A stretch of DNA of 38,637 nt from Actinomadura bangladeshensis (GTDB lineage: Bacteria > Actinomycetota > Actinomycetes > Streptosporangiales > Streptosporangiaceae). The stretch is taken from assembly GCF_004348335.1 (NCBI RefSeq), contig NZ_SMJW01000050.1, positions 1 through 38,637 of the forward strand, written 5' to 3'. Below the pieces are notes generated by a model. That model did no database searches and was not told the origin of the DNA. It saw only the letters and a list, made by a program, of their open reading frames with translations. The translations under genes and the position numbers were made by a program. Positions 28,238-36,756 of this stretch are shown here, piece after piece. Position 1 is the stretch's first letter; each line of letters starts with the position of its first letter.

Positions 28238-28960
28238 ATGGCGCGGCAGTCCAAGACCGAGTTGTACGCGGCCATCCGCCGTGATGTGCGGGGTGGGCCA
28301 CCACTTCGTCCCGGTGCCCGAGGTCGACTCGCTGGCCGAGCTGAACCGGATGGTGGACCGCTGGGATGAGGAGGACGAGGCGCGGCGGATCCGGTCGCCT
28401 CCCCGCACGATCGGTGAGTTGTTCGCCGCCGAGCGGCCGCTGCTGCAGCCACTGCCGGTCGAGGTGTCCGAGACGGGTCGGCATTTCTCGCTGCGGGTGG
28501 ATCGGCACAGCGAGATCAGCGTGCGCACCAACCGTTACTCGGTGCCGGTCCGGCTGATCGGCCGGATGGTCCAGGTTGTGCTGCACGCCTCGGAGCTGGC
28601 CGTCTATGACGGACGTGAGGAAGTGGCCTGGCACGAGCGGCTCAGGGCCAAAGGCGGCCGGAAGGTGGAGCTGGACCACTACCTGGAGGCCCTGGTCCGC
28701 AAGCCCGGCGCGCTGCCGGGCGCGACCGCACTGGAACAGGCCCGCGCCGCGGGCAAGTTCACCCTCGTCCATGACGCTTGGTGGGCGGCGGCCGGCAAGG
28801 CCCATGGCGACCGTGAGGGCACCCGCGCCCTGATCGATGTGCTGCTGCTGAACCAGCACATGAACCACGAGCACATCGTCGCCGGCATCGCCGCGGCGTT
28901 GCGGGCCGGGGCGTTGTCCGCCGACGCGGTCTCGCTGGAAGCCCGCAAGGTGAGCATCGG
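28238..28960 (+). pseudogene. istA: IS21-family transposase istA with internal deletion
   Basis: The reading begins at ATG 28238 with an IstA-like N-terminus (MARQSKTELYAAIRRDVR). At about 28291 it jumps out of frame into the C-terminal half: FVPVPEVDSLAELNRMVDRW, then SLRVDRHSEISVRTNRYSVP and a helical end up to DAVSLEARKV. The helix-turn-helix and DDE catalytic core between these parts are missing, as is the extreme C-terminus and the istB partner. It is therefore inactive. The break at about 28955 joins it to an unrelated minus-strand relic. Confidence 0.8.
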
Positions 28961-29280
28961 CAGGCTCCGTCCGCGCAGGCGGTACCACGCCTCCTCCGCG
29001 GACGTCCCGAGCAGCCCAGCCATGTCGCCCTGCGACAGCCGGTCCCAGCAGTAGATCCTGCTCGTCGGAAAAGGCCGTGGGCCTCGATGAGCGGGACAAG
29101 CGCCGGTGAGGGCGGCTCGGCGGCCGTTGCGCCGAGCCGCGCCAACAGGCCGGCCCCGGCGATCCACCCGTCCGTCAGGCGGATGAGGTCGACCAGGTGA
29201 TCCGGGCATATCTCGGTCGCCAGCCGAGCCGCTCCTCCTCGGTGAGGAGTAGGTCGCGCAGGTTGGGAGAACTCACACAC
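28961..29280 (-). pseudogene. Interrupted relic next to the IS21 fragment
   Basis: The minus strand encodes DHLVDLIRLTDGWIAGAGLL, ARLGATAAEPPSPALVPLIE and AHGLFRR. It then continues, in another frame, with IYCWDRLSQGDMAGLLGTSA and EEAWYRLRGRSLP up to the IS joint. It appears to be one gene broken by a frameshift and cut by the IS. The family is not recognised. Confidence 0.4.
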
Positions 29281-29315
29281 CGCTCAGCACCAGGCCACCC
29301 GTCAGGGGCCCTGCT

Positions 29316-29855
29316 CTAGGCTTCGATCTTCTCGGCGGGCTGCCTGTCCGGGCGCCAGAACACAGCCAGAAGGGCGGCGGCGCCAAGGCCGCCGACAAGG
29401 ACGGTGATGGTGAGGCCCAACCAGCCGGACAGGTCACCAGAGATCCCGAGCGTCCGGTCGAGGGAGGCTGCGCCCCCACCCAGCGCACCGAGCGCACACG
29501 CCACCATGATGATCATGAGGACGTACTCATAGCCCTGGCCGGGACGAAAGATGAAGAAGCCGTTGCTCAGATGAGCGGTGATGAACGCGACGGCCATCGT
29601 GCCGACCGCGCCGGCGGCGGCCAGCGGGGTGAGCAGGCCGAGCAGCAGCAGGACGCCCGCGCCGATTTCGGTCCCGGTCGCCATCAGTGCGTGGAGCCGG
29701 CCCGGCCGTAGGCCCATGGATTCGAACCAGCCCGCCGTGCCCTCGATCTTCCCGCCGCCGAAGGCGTGGTTCCAGCCGTGAGCGAGAAGCGTGCCGCCCA
29801 CGGAGACCCGCAGTACCAGGGATGCGATGTCGATGCCCGACGTGTCAACTGCCAT
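29316..29855 (-). CDS. DoxX-family membrane protein
   Basis: A 179-residue protein with four or five hydrophobic helices. The first contains VLRVSVGGTLLAHGWNHAFG and the second TGTEIGAGVLLLLGLLTPLA, the DoxX signature. The later part has an extra helix (LTITVLVGGLGAAALLAVFW) and a basic tail. It is related only distantly to the DoxX gene at 9050 and has no obvious redox partner here. Intact despite sitting between mobile-element relics. Confidence 0.82.
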   Translation of the reverse strand: MAVDTSGIDIASLVLRVSVGGTLLAHGWNHAFGGGKIEGTAGWFESMGLRPGRLHALMATGTEIGAGVLLLLGLLTPLAAAGAVGTMAVAFITAHLSNGFFIFRPGQGYEYVLMIIMVACALGALGGGAASLDRTLGISGDLSGWLGLTITVLVGGLGAAALLAVFWRPDRQPAEKIEA

Positions 29856-30059
29856 TCAAAGCGCCTTCCCTTGGGGGTGCTGGCGTTATATGCCCGGTTG
29901 CTGGACATGCCGCGGTGCTCTGCGGCGTTCACCATGTCGCACCCACTGGTGCATGACTGTACTTCTGATGAAATTTCCGATGAGAGCCAGGCCTGCCAGT
30001 TCACCGGCCCCCGGCGAATGGCTCCGCCGAAGCCCTCTCGGTCAGTCTCAGAGGGAGAC

Positions 30060-30195
30060 ATACCGGTGTGTGGTCACGGTGCCGATCCCGAACGCGGCCG
30101 CCAGGTAGGCGTAGGTGCCCTCGGCGCCGGCGCACAGGCCGGTCTCGGACCACCCGTTGTGGCGGATGCGCAGGCGCCACCGTCCGTTGATGCAG
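30060..30195 (-). pseudogene. Possible IS5-like transposase N-terminal fragment
   Basis: The minus-strand frame RWRLRIRHNGWSETGLCAGA, EGTYAYLAAAFGIGTVTTHR, YV ends in a stop. It resembles the helix-turn-helix lead of IS5-type transposases (YxxLAxxFGIGxxTxxRYV). No DDE domain follows. The call rests on this short motif. Confidence 0.35.
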
Positions 30196-30390
30196 TTCCT
30201 GCCCACGACCTGGACCGCCTACGGCGTCGACGGCGACCACGACGGCCGCAAAGACCCCTACAACCACGCCGACTGGTACGTCCGCAAGGTCCTCGCCCAA
30301 GCCGCCCGCTACGCCGCGCCCACAGCAACCGGCCGCGGCGCCATCGCCGTCAAGGACTGCTCCGGCCTCACCCAATACGCCTCGTGTTGA
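30175..30390 (+). pseudogene. Lytic transglycosylase fragment
   Basis: The frame reads MQFLPTTWTAYGVDGDHDGR, KDPYNHADWYVRKVLAQAAR, YA. This is the SLT-type transglycosylase motif (MQFxPxTWxxYGVDGDGDGR) joined to the closing YNHADWYVxxVL, with the middle of the domain deleted. Such enzymes are often carried by actinomycete conjugative elements, which fits the adjacent integrase. Confidence 0.6.
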
Positions 30391-30418
30391 CCGCTGGGAG
30401 GAGAACGGGAAGAGCCCG

Positions 30419-31137
30419 GCCCCGGTCATGGTGTGGACTCCCGCTCAGACAGGCGCCTTTCTCGACTACATCTACGAGGCGGCACGGCTGTACGCGCTGT
30501 TCCACCTCGTGGCCTTCCGAGGACCTCGAACCCGACGACACCAAGTCCGATGCCGGGGAACGAGCCGTCACAACCGACACGACCACGGCCGACCACCTGC
30601 GGGCCTGGGGGACCCGGCAGAAGGCCGAGAGGTTCGCAGCCGGCCCGGCCTGGGTGAACTCAGGTCTGGTGTTCACGCGTCCCGACGGTTCGCCGCTCCG
30701 CCCCGAGTGGATTTCGCAGCGCTTCGAACTGCTCATCACGCAGTACGCCGCCATCAGAGGACGGCACGAGGATGACGGTTGGACGATCCCGCAGATCGCC
30801 AAGCGCCACCGGGTCAGCGAGGTGAAGGTGCGGGCCGCGCTCGCCGGAGGGCCGCTCCCTCCCATCCGGTTCCACGACCTGCGTCACGGGGCAGCCACGC
30901 TGTCCCTGGCAGCCGGAGTCGAGATGAAGGCGGTCAGCGAGACGCTGGGGCATGCGCGGTCGTCCTTCACCGCCGACGTCTATGCCTCCGTGGTCCCCCA
31001 GGTCTTCAAAGCCGCCGCCGAGGCGGCTGCAGCCGTGGTCCCCCCTCGGCCCCCCAAAGCAAACCAGCGGCTCCCTCGATCGGACGAGATCAAGGTAACC
31101 GCTGGTCAGAGGCGGAGGATCTGGGGATTTGAACCCC
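30419..31137 (+). pseudogene. int: Tyrosine integrase relic next to a tRNA-Ser fragment
   Basis: A first piece (30428-30525) encodes VMVWTPAQTGAFLDYIYEAA then RLYALFHLVAFR. A frame change and deletion follow, removing the segment with the first catalytic Arg (FRGLRRxEVxGL), and the frame resumes at DDTKSDAGERAV. The C-terminal domain is otherwise complete, with the HxxR box IRFHDLRHGAAT, the LGHARSS box and the Tyr in ADVYASV. Its end reads into a copy of the tRNA-Ser 3' end at 31111-31137, but one extra base there removes the expected stop. It is dead but clearly shows integration at tRNA-Ser. Confidence 0.8.
31102..31137. repeat. tRNA-Ser 3'-end copy, probable attachment-site remnant
   Basis: This stretch repeats the sequence at 37659-37695, which is the 3' end of tRNA-Ser(GCU) on the minus strand plus flank. 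Differences are one extra T and two missing bases. Such a duplicated tRNA end next to an integrase is the usual att site of an integrated element. Confidence 0.75.
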
Positions 31138-31295
31138 ACGTTCCCGCAGGTCAGCGTCCACAGGTAGACCCTCGCCATCCGAGCACTCACTGTAATCACC
31201 AGGTCGACTCCCGTAGCCAGTCGAGACTCGGCCTATTGGGACGCCATCCGGGACGTGCGGGAATAGGCCGCCGTCTTGTATCTGCTTCAGCTCAC

Positions 31296-32219
31296 GTGGC
31301 GAACATCGTGGATATCTCACGGGCAGACGACGTCGGCACCTCCTCCCCGGAACCGGCGTGGGAGATGTCGCGAATGGACCATGTCCAGCTGCCGGCGGGC
31401 GCGGTGCTCACCGAACCGCCGGTCCCGCTGTGGGCGTTGGTGCTGGAGGGCGAACTCACGCTTGAGGCGGCGTTCGAGGCCCAGTCGCTCGCCGAGGGGG
31501 ATGCCGTCCTCATCGACGCCCGCACCGCTCACCGGCTCACCGCGTCGGAGCGGCACGAGGAGTCCGCCTTGGTTGTAGCGGACCTGCGCATGGCCGTCCC
31601 GGTCCGTCGGCTGCCCAGCCCCCTGGTGGTCCGCGGCTTCGGTACCCGGCATGGCGGCGTCAGGGCGCTCGTCACGCAGTGCCCGCTCGAACGTGCGTGC
31701 CGGCCGACCCTGTTCGCCGCCAGCTACGGCAACCTGATCGGCGCGGCGATGACCACCTCTTGGCAGGAGGACGAGGGCGGCGACGCCGGACCTCCCGACG
31801 AGGCCGTCACCGCGGTGGTGGCCGCCGTGACCGCCCGTCCGGCCGAGCCGTGGACCGTCGAGGGGATGGCCCGCCTGGTCCACCTGTCGCGTTCCGCCCT
31901 GGGCGAGCGGTTCCGCCGCGCACTCGGCCGCGGGCCCGCGGAGGTGCTCCGGGAGATCCGGATGCGGGAGGCGCGCCGGCTGCTCGCGGACCCCGCGCGT
32001 CCGGTGGAGTACATCGCGTCCGCCGTCGGGTACGGCTCCACCGCCGCCTTCAGCCGGGCGTTCTCGTCCTATCACGGTGTCGCGCCGCAGGCCTGGCGGG
32101 AGCCGTCACCCGCGCGGGACGCGCAGCGCGGCGAAAAGCAGTCCGGCCGCCGCGGCGAACCCCGTGCCGAGCAGGAAGGCCGCCTGCACGCCGCGGGCGT
32201 CCAGGAGCGCGCCTCCTGA
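31296..32219 (+). CDS. AraC-family transcription regulator
   Basis: A protein of up to 307 residues. The N-terminal half is a cupin-like ligand domain (LWALVLEGELTLEAA, LAEGDAVLIDARTAHRLT). The C-terminal AraC DNA-binding domain has two helix-turn-helices: TVEGMARLVHLSRSALGERF and VEYIASAVGYGSTAAFSRAF, then SYHGVAPQAWR. The start is uncertain: GTG 31296 gives the fullest domain, while ATG 31374 has GGGAG upstream. The last 40 codons are antisense to the converging MFS gene, overlapping it by 114 bases. It may regulate that transporter, a common AraC-MFS pairing. Confidence 0.82.
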   Translation: MANIVDISRADDVGTSSPEPAWEMSRMDHVQLPAGAVLTEPPVPLWALVLEGELTLEAAFEAQSLAEGDAVLIDARTAHRLTASERHEESALVVADLRMAVPVRRLPSPLVVRGFGTRHGGVRALVTQCPLERACRPTLFAASYGNLIGAAMTTSWQEDEGGDAGPPDEAVTAVVAAVTARPAEPWTVEGMARLVHLSRSALGERFRRALGRGPAEVLREIRMREARRLLADPARPVEYIASAVGYGSTAAFSRAFSSYHGVAPQAWREPSPARDAQRGEKQSGRRGEPRAEQEGRLHAAGVQERAS

Positions 32220-33302
32220 CGCCGACCCCAGCGTGATCGCCACCTGGAACGCGGTGACCTGCAACGACAGGGCCGACTCGGCACGCTCGGGCTCGACGCG
32301 GGTCACCCACAACTGGGTGGCGACCGGGACCATGTTGAAGGCCACGCCCCACAGGACGACCCCCGCGGCCAGCACCGGCAGGGACGGCGCGGTCGCGGTG
32401 ACCAGCAGGCCGCCGGCCAGCAGCAGCGGGGCCGCGGCGACCACCGCGCGCAGCCGTCCCGCGAACCGCCCGGCGGCGAGGTTGCCCGCCATCCCGCCCA
32501 CGCCCCAGGCCAGCAGCAGCCACACCGTGGCGCCCGCGTCGAAGTCCTCGATCGCGACCCGGATGAAGGGGTAGGCGGCGAAGTTGCCGAACGCGACCAG
32601 GACCACGCCCAGCACCCCGGCCATCAGCCACCGGTTGGCGAGCGCCGCCCGCAGCATCGCCATTCCGGCCGCCGGGTGAGGGGGGACCGGCGGCAACGTC
32701 AGGGCCACGGCCAGGGCGGCGGCGAAGCCGAGTGCCGCCGCGACGCCGAACACCAACCGCCAGCCGACCGCGTCCCCGAGCAGGGACGCCAACGGGACGC
32801 CGCCGATCGTCGCGAGGGTGACGCCCAGCGCGATGGACGTTGAGACCACGCTGTCGCGTCCTGGCACGGCGCGGGTCCCGGCGCCGAACGCGAACGACCA
32901 GTATCCGGCGATGGCGACGCCGAGGACGAGCCGGCCGAGGAGCAGGACGGCGAAACCGGGGGCGACCGCCACCGCCAGGTTCGAGACGGCCGCCGCGACC
33001 AGCAGCCCGGTCAGGACCGTGCGCCGGTCGGTCCGCGGCAGCAGCACCGCGATGCTGGGGGCGGTGACCGCGCCCGCGACCGCGGTCGCCGCGACCGCCA
33101 GACCGGCGGTGCCCTCGCTGACCCCGAGGTCGCCGGCCATCGTGGGCAGCACGCTCGCCGGCAGGAACTCGCTACCGACGAGAACCGCGATCCCAGCGGC
33201 GAGCGCGACGATCGGTGACCAGTTCGTCGAGTCGCCGGACCGTGCCGGGGACTCGGGGTTCGGCGAGTCAGTGGACGGCGGCGAGGACTGGGGCGTTGAC
33301 AT
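32106..33302 (-). CDS. MFS efflux transporter (DHA1 type)
   Basis: A 398-residue membrane protein with twelve hydrophobic helices after a hydrophilic Ser/Pro lead. The drug:H+ antiporter pattern is visible: GSEFLPASVLPTMAGDLGVS in helix 1, LPRTDRRTVLTG for the motif A loop, and GRLVLGVAIAGYWSF. It is related to the AraJ/PbuE-like exporters of arabinose derivatives, purines or chloramphenicol; the substrate is not predictable. It converges on the AraC gene. Confidence 0.88.
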   Translation of the reverse strand: MSTPQSSPPSTDSPNPESPARSGDSTNWSPIVALAAGIAVLVGSEFLPASVLPTMAGDLGVSEGTAGLAVAATAVAGAVTAPSIAVLLPRTDRRTVLTGLLVAAAVSNLAVAVAPGFAVLLLGRLVLGVAIAGYWSFAFGAGTRAVPGRDSVVSTSIALGVTLATIGGVPLASLLGDAVGWRLVFGVAAALGFAAALAVALTLPPVPPHPAAGMAMLRAALANRWLMAGVLGVVLVAFGNFAAYPFIRVAIEDFDAGATVWLLLAWGVGGMAGNLAAGRFAGRLRAVVAAAPLLLAGGLLVTATAPSLPVLAAGVVLWGVAFNMVPVATQLWVTRVEPERAESALSLQVTAFQVAITLGSASGGALLDARGVQAAFLLGTGFAAAAGLLFAALRVPRG

Positions 33303-33660
33303 GCCTTCCAGCCTCGCCTCCTCCGCGCCGCCGCAGTTGATCGCGTGACGCGCACAGTTGACCCTCTGACCGGTCTGTGACCGGCCAGGCTCTCGGTGGA
33401 GTCGTGGTCGCCGCCGGGGTGATGACGATGGTGCGGTCGTGCCCTGCGGTTGCGAAGGTGTCCGAGCCGGGACGCCAAATCACGGCCTCACGAATGTGGC
33501 TGCTGCGAATCCGTTCGCCGGAGATGGCATCAGGTGAGGTTTCGTCCAGTCTCCACAGGCCGATCGTGCGGTCGCTGGAGCAGGAGAGCAGCATCGTGTG
33601 GCCTTCAATGCCGGTCCAGGCGTGGAGGTGGGCGGCGTCGTCCAGCGGCGTCCGGGCTCA
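33268..33660 (-). pseudogene. WD40-repeat gene relic
   Basis: The minus-strand frame holds HAWTGIEGHTMLLSCSSDRT then IGLWRLDE, and VIWRPGSDTFATAGHDRTIV. These are two WD40-like blades (GH...SSDRTIxLW). An in-frame stop lies just upstream, there is no start, and the 3' end overlaps the MFS start. It is the tail of a WD40 protein, perhaps of the NTPase-WD40 kind frequent in actinomycetes. Confidence 0.55.
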
Positions 33661-33717
33661 ACCGTTCGGGCCGGCTCCGAAGCCGTATGCGGCGCTCGCG
33701 AACGAGATACTGGTGCA

Positions 33718-34311
33718 ATGCAAGACTCGTGGGTGCACGTTGGTCGGCTCTGGACCAACGGCGAACCGTTTCTCGCGCTCGACGCCGCACTTCGTGAGGC
33801 CTGGCAGGGCTTCAGCGACGACGAGTTCGACCGGATCGTCGAACTCGGCCCGCAGGAAACCAGCATCCTCGTCGGCAGCGAACGAGCTGCCCTCGTCGGC
33901 GGTGACGGGGTCGTCCGCGACGACAGTTGGATCGAGGTCTTCCAGGCGGCGAGCGGCACCGTCGCCATCGTGCAGGCCTCCGGTGGAGACTATTCGGAAG
34001 CGCTGGCCAGAGCGCTTGAGTACCCGACTGCACAGGACGAAGACGGAGACACGCTGAACGTGCGCAGCGGCGCGCTTGCCATCTTCAGTGCCGCGGTCGA
34101 TGGTGCCGGTCCGCACTCCGTACCCCTGCTCGCGGCTCAACCCGGACCAGTGCCGGCCGTCCACGGTCCGCCGTCTCCCGGTGTGGACCCGGGCCTCCTG
34201 TTGGCCACCGCGCACACCACCTACAAGCTCAAGGTTCGCTGGTACACCGAACTCGACGAGGACGACTGCTTCGCCCGGTGGCTCCTCGTTCCAGTACAGG
34301 CCAAAGGCTGA
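33718..34311 (+). CDS. Hypothetical protein, possibly Imm21-like
   Basis: A 197-residue acidic cytoplasmic protein. It opens with WVHVGRLWTNGEPFLALDAA and has a strand pair around SILVGSERAALVGGDGVV, then SWIEVFQAASGTVAIVQASG. It ends with a strand-rich part (YKLKVRWYTELDEDDCFARW). The order recalls the Imm21-type immunity proteins in its first 115 residues, but similarity is weak. No toxin gene is visible nearby, so it may be an orphan. It sits between a WD40 relic and an XRE regulator inside the integrated region. Confidence 0.55.
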   Translation: MQDSWVHVGRLWTNGEPFLALDAALREAWQGFSDDEFDRIVELGPQETSILVGSERAALVGGDGVVRDDSWIEVFQAASGTVAIVQASGGDYSEALARALEYPTAQDEDGDTLNVRSGALAIFSAAVDGAGPHSVPLLAAQPGPVPAVHGPPSPGVDPGLLLATAHTTYKLKVRWYTELDEDDCFARWLLVPVQAKG

Positions 34312-34414
34312 ACAACGCTCGGAACGGATCCGCACCATCAGCGGCAGAAGAGTGCGTTCGCAGGCGAGTCAGTGGGAGCCATGGGCGTGGCCCTGTCGTG
34401 CGTGACCAGCGTGT

Positions 34415-35260
34415 TCACTCCGCCTCGGAAAACTGCTGGGTGCCGATCACGCGTAGCAGCTCAAGCTTCTCGGCGGCGTCCGTGCCCTCCAGCGGCAGGA
34501 GGATTCGCACCCGGATACCCGTCTCGGGCGTCACGAGCAACTGGCAACGCAGCCGGATCAGCCCGACCGTGGGGTGCTGGACATCCTTCAGATCGGCGCG
34601 TCGGACGGCTACGTCGTGCCGGTCCCACAGCATCCGGAACTCCGCGCTGTGCGCGGCGAGGTCATTCACCAGATCAGTGATCTGGTCGTCTTCGGCTCGG
34701 CGGGAGTAGGTGGCGCGAAGGTCGCTGACATGAGCCGCCGACAGGCGGGCCCGATCTGCTTCCGGAACGCGATCATAGGACGCTGGGCGCGTGAACCAAC
34801 GCCAATAGACGTTGCCGTCACGGCCGGGGCGAAGCTCGCCACGGCAGTGCAGAAGGTCATCGAGCGCGTTGGTGTAGAGCACATCGCCGAGCTCGTTGTA
34901 GACGCACGTCGGCAGGCCCTCCAGATGGGCGGCGAGTTGACGCATTCCCGGGTCGATATGGCGACCGACCCGGCGCGGCGGAATCGGCACACCGGCGAGG
35001 CGGAAGAGATGGTCCCTCTCATCCGGGGTGCACCGCAACGCCCGAGCGAGCGCGGCCACGACCGACTCTGACGGGTCGGAGCCGCGGGCCTGCTCCAGCC
35101 GCGCGTAGAAGTCGCTCGACACACCGGCCAGCACGGCGACCTCTTCGCGCCGCAAGCCGGGCGTCCTGCGACGCGACGTCTCCGGCAGGCCGACGTCCGA
35201 CGGCGAGAGCGCCGCACGCCGTCGACGCAAGAACTCGGCGAGTCCGGGCCGGTCGATCAC
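34415..35260 (-). CDS. XRE-family regulator with MmyB-like ligand domain
   Basis: A 281-residue regulator. The N-terminal helix-turn-helix has the signature RRTPGLRREEVAVLAGVSSD, FYARLEQAR and PDERDHLFRLA. The C-terminal half is the MmyB-like PAS fold, with the entry VYNELGDVLYTNALDD, WRWFTRPASYDRVPEADRAR and HPTVGLIRLRCQLLV. Members are commonly next to an oxidoreductase or hydrolase gene that they regulate. The GTG start (ATGAGG just upstream) lies 33 bases before a 21-base palindrome. Confidence 0.88.
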   Translation of the reverse strand: MIDRPGLAEFLRRRRAALSPSDVGLPETSRRRTPGLRREEVAVLAGVSSDFYARLEQARGSDPSESVVAALARALRCTPDERDHLFRLAGVPIPPRRVGRHIDPGMRQLAAHLEGLPTCVYNELGDVLYTNALDDLLHCRGELRPGRDGNVYWRWFTRPASYDRVPEADRARLSAAHVSDLRATYSRRAEDDQITDLVNDLAAHSAEFRMLWDRHDVAVRRADLKDVQHPTVGLIRLRCQLLVTPETGIRVRILLPLEGTDAAEKLELLRVIGTQQFSEAE

Positions 35261-35293
35261 CTCATCAGTATGTCCACGCGGACGCCGCCGCAG

Positions 35294-35314
35294 CCAGGAC
35301 CAGGCTGGTCCTGG
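35294..35314. promoter_or_regulatory. 21-base palindrome between XRE and hydrolase genes
   Basis: CCAGGACCAG, a central G, and CTGGTCCTGG form a perfect dyad in the middle of the 101-base divergent region. It is the obvious candidate operator of the XRE/MmyB regulator, controlling itself and the hydrolase. Confidence 0.7.
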
Positions 35315-35361
35315 ATGGACCGGCCCTGGCAGACCACGACGAGCGGCCGCACGGTAGGTCC

Positions 35362-36327
35362 ATGACCAACAACTACGTCCAGCTCGCCCGGAGCATCCCC
35401 GTCCCGGAAGCGGTGCCAACCGTCTCGGTCAACCCGGTCACCCTGCGGGCACCCGACCGCGGCCTCCCGCTGGAACTGCGGGTCACGGCACCCCTGCACG
35501 GCGGCGCCCTGCCGATCGTGCTGCTATCCCATGGCGGCGGCAGCTCGCACTATCTGAAGTCCAAGGACGGCTACTCGCCCCTCGTCGACTTCTACGCGAG
35601 CCACGGATTCGCCGTTATCCAACCGACCCATCTGAGTTCCCCCAGCGGTGGACTCGGCCTGGACAAGGACGCTCCCGGCTACCCGCTCTTCTGGCGGTCA
35701 CGGATCGATGACTTCGGCCTCATCCTGGACAACCTGAACGCCATCGAGGCCCAGGCGCCGGTCGTCGCCGGACGGCTTGATCCGGCGCGCATCGCCGCCG
35801 TCGGTCACTCAGCGGGCGGTAACACCGTCAGCGCGCTGCTCGGCGCGCGGGCCACCGATCCGGCCGGCGGCACCGTCCTCGACCTGCGCGAGCCCCGCAT
35901 CATCGCCGGTGTGCTGCTCGCCTCGACCGGCAGCGCGGAGGGCATGACCAACACCATGCGCGAGCAGTACCCCGAGCTGGAAACCGACTTCTCCCACCTG
36001 ACCACGCGAACCCTGGTCGTCTACGGCGACCAGGACGGGAACCCCGTCGCGACCACCCGCGGCGCCGACTGGCACGCGGAGCCCTACCACCTCAGCCCAG
36101 GCGCCGACGCCCTGCTGACCCTGCCCGGCGCGAAGCACTACCTGGGCGGCATCATGGGCTACAGCCTCGCCGAGACCGACGACGAAGACCCCGAACGACT
36201 CGCGGTCACCCAGCGCATGACCTGGGCCTACCTACGATCGGCCCTCCACGCCGGTGACCCCGCGTGGCAGCAGGCGACCGACGCGATTCGCGGCGACCCA
36301 TCACTCGGACGTGTGCACACCAAGTAG
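35362..36327 (+). CDS. Alpha/beta hydrolase, chlorophyllase/PAF-acetylhydrolase type
   Basis: A 321-residue enzyme without a signal peptide. The nucleophile elbow is AAVGHSAGGNTV, the oxyanion region LLSHGGGSSHYL, an acid follows in VVYGDQDGNP and the base is likely the His in LPGAKHYLGG. The family (dienelactone hydrolase-like, chlorophyllase or PAF-AH group) hydrolyses esters; the true substrate is unknown. It diverges from the XRE regulator over the palindrome and is likely its target. Confidence 0.85.
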   Translation: MTNNYVQLARSIPVPEAVPTVSVNPVTLRAPDRGLPLELRVTAPLHGGALPIVLLSHGGGSSHYLKSKDGYSPLVDFYASHGFAVIQPTHLSSPSGGLGLDKDAPGYPLFWRSRIDDFGLILDNLNAIEAQAPVVAGRLDPARIAAVGHSAGGNTVSALLGARATDPAGGTVLDLREPRIIAGVLLASTGSAEGMTNTMREQYPELETDFSHLTTRTLVVYGDQDGNPVATTRGADWHAEPYHLSPGADALLTLPGAKHYLGGIMGYSLAETDDEDPERLAVTQRMTWAYLRSALHAGDPAWQQATDAIRGDPSLGRVHTK

Positions 36328-36539
36328 CCGCCACCAACGCTATGTCGGATGGCGCCACAAGACGCAGGTCCACCGGAACGTCCACAATTCGGCATGAGCG
36401 GGCGTTTGGCCCATGAGAAGGAGTCGGCTGATGAAGGAGGTGGTCGATCGGTGCTGCGGGACATGGCCTCGATCGCGGCAGGCAGCTGATGGCCTATCTC
36501 TGATCATCTGCTCTGTGCTGTCCCGGTTGCTTGTCGCAG

Positions 36540-36720
36540 GAGGTGCTCGGCAAGGCTTCGCACGTCGGCGAGCAGGGAGCCGGCGGCTGGCCGAGGTCGA
36601 GCGTGTGTGGGTGGATGGCGATGCCGGTGAGCCGGACGCGCTGGGCAGCGTGCGAGATGTTGCCTTCGGCGTGGACATGGTGGCCGATCGGGGGATGGGA
36701 CCGGTGCAGTAGGCGGGAGA
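36540..36720 (-). pseudogene. Gene relic homologous to that at 17 kb
   Basis: The minus strand encodes HVHAEGNISHAAQRVRLTGI then AIHPHTLDLGQPPA, closely like the relic at 16980-17120. After a frameshift the other frame continues with LADVRSLAEHL, again matching (SDVRVLAGRL). The family is unrecognised. The rest of 36328-36540 shows no gene. Confidence 0.5.
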
Positions 36721-36756
36721 AGATTTGGCTTCCGGCCAAGAGGGAGAGCCTGTCAA

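Noticed and set aside
29766..32219. One very long open frame on the plus strand (817 codons)
   Set aside because: It strings together antisense DoxX sequence, an out-of-frame stretch, an integrase C-terminus and an AraC gene. Only the absence of stops in GC-rich DNA links them.
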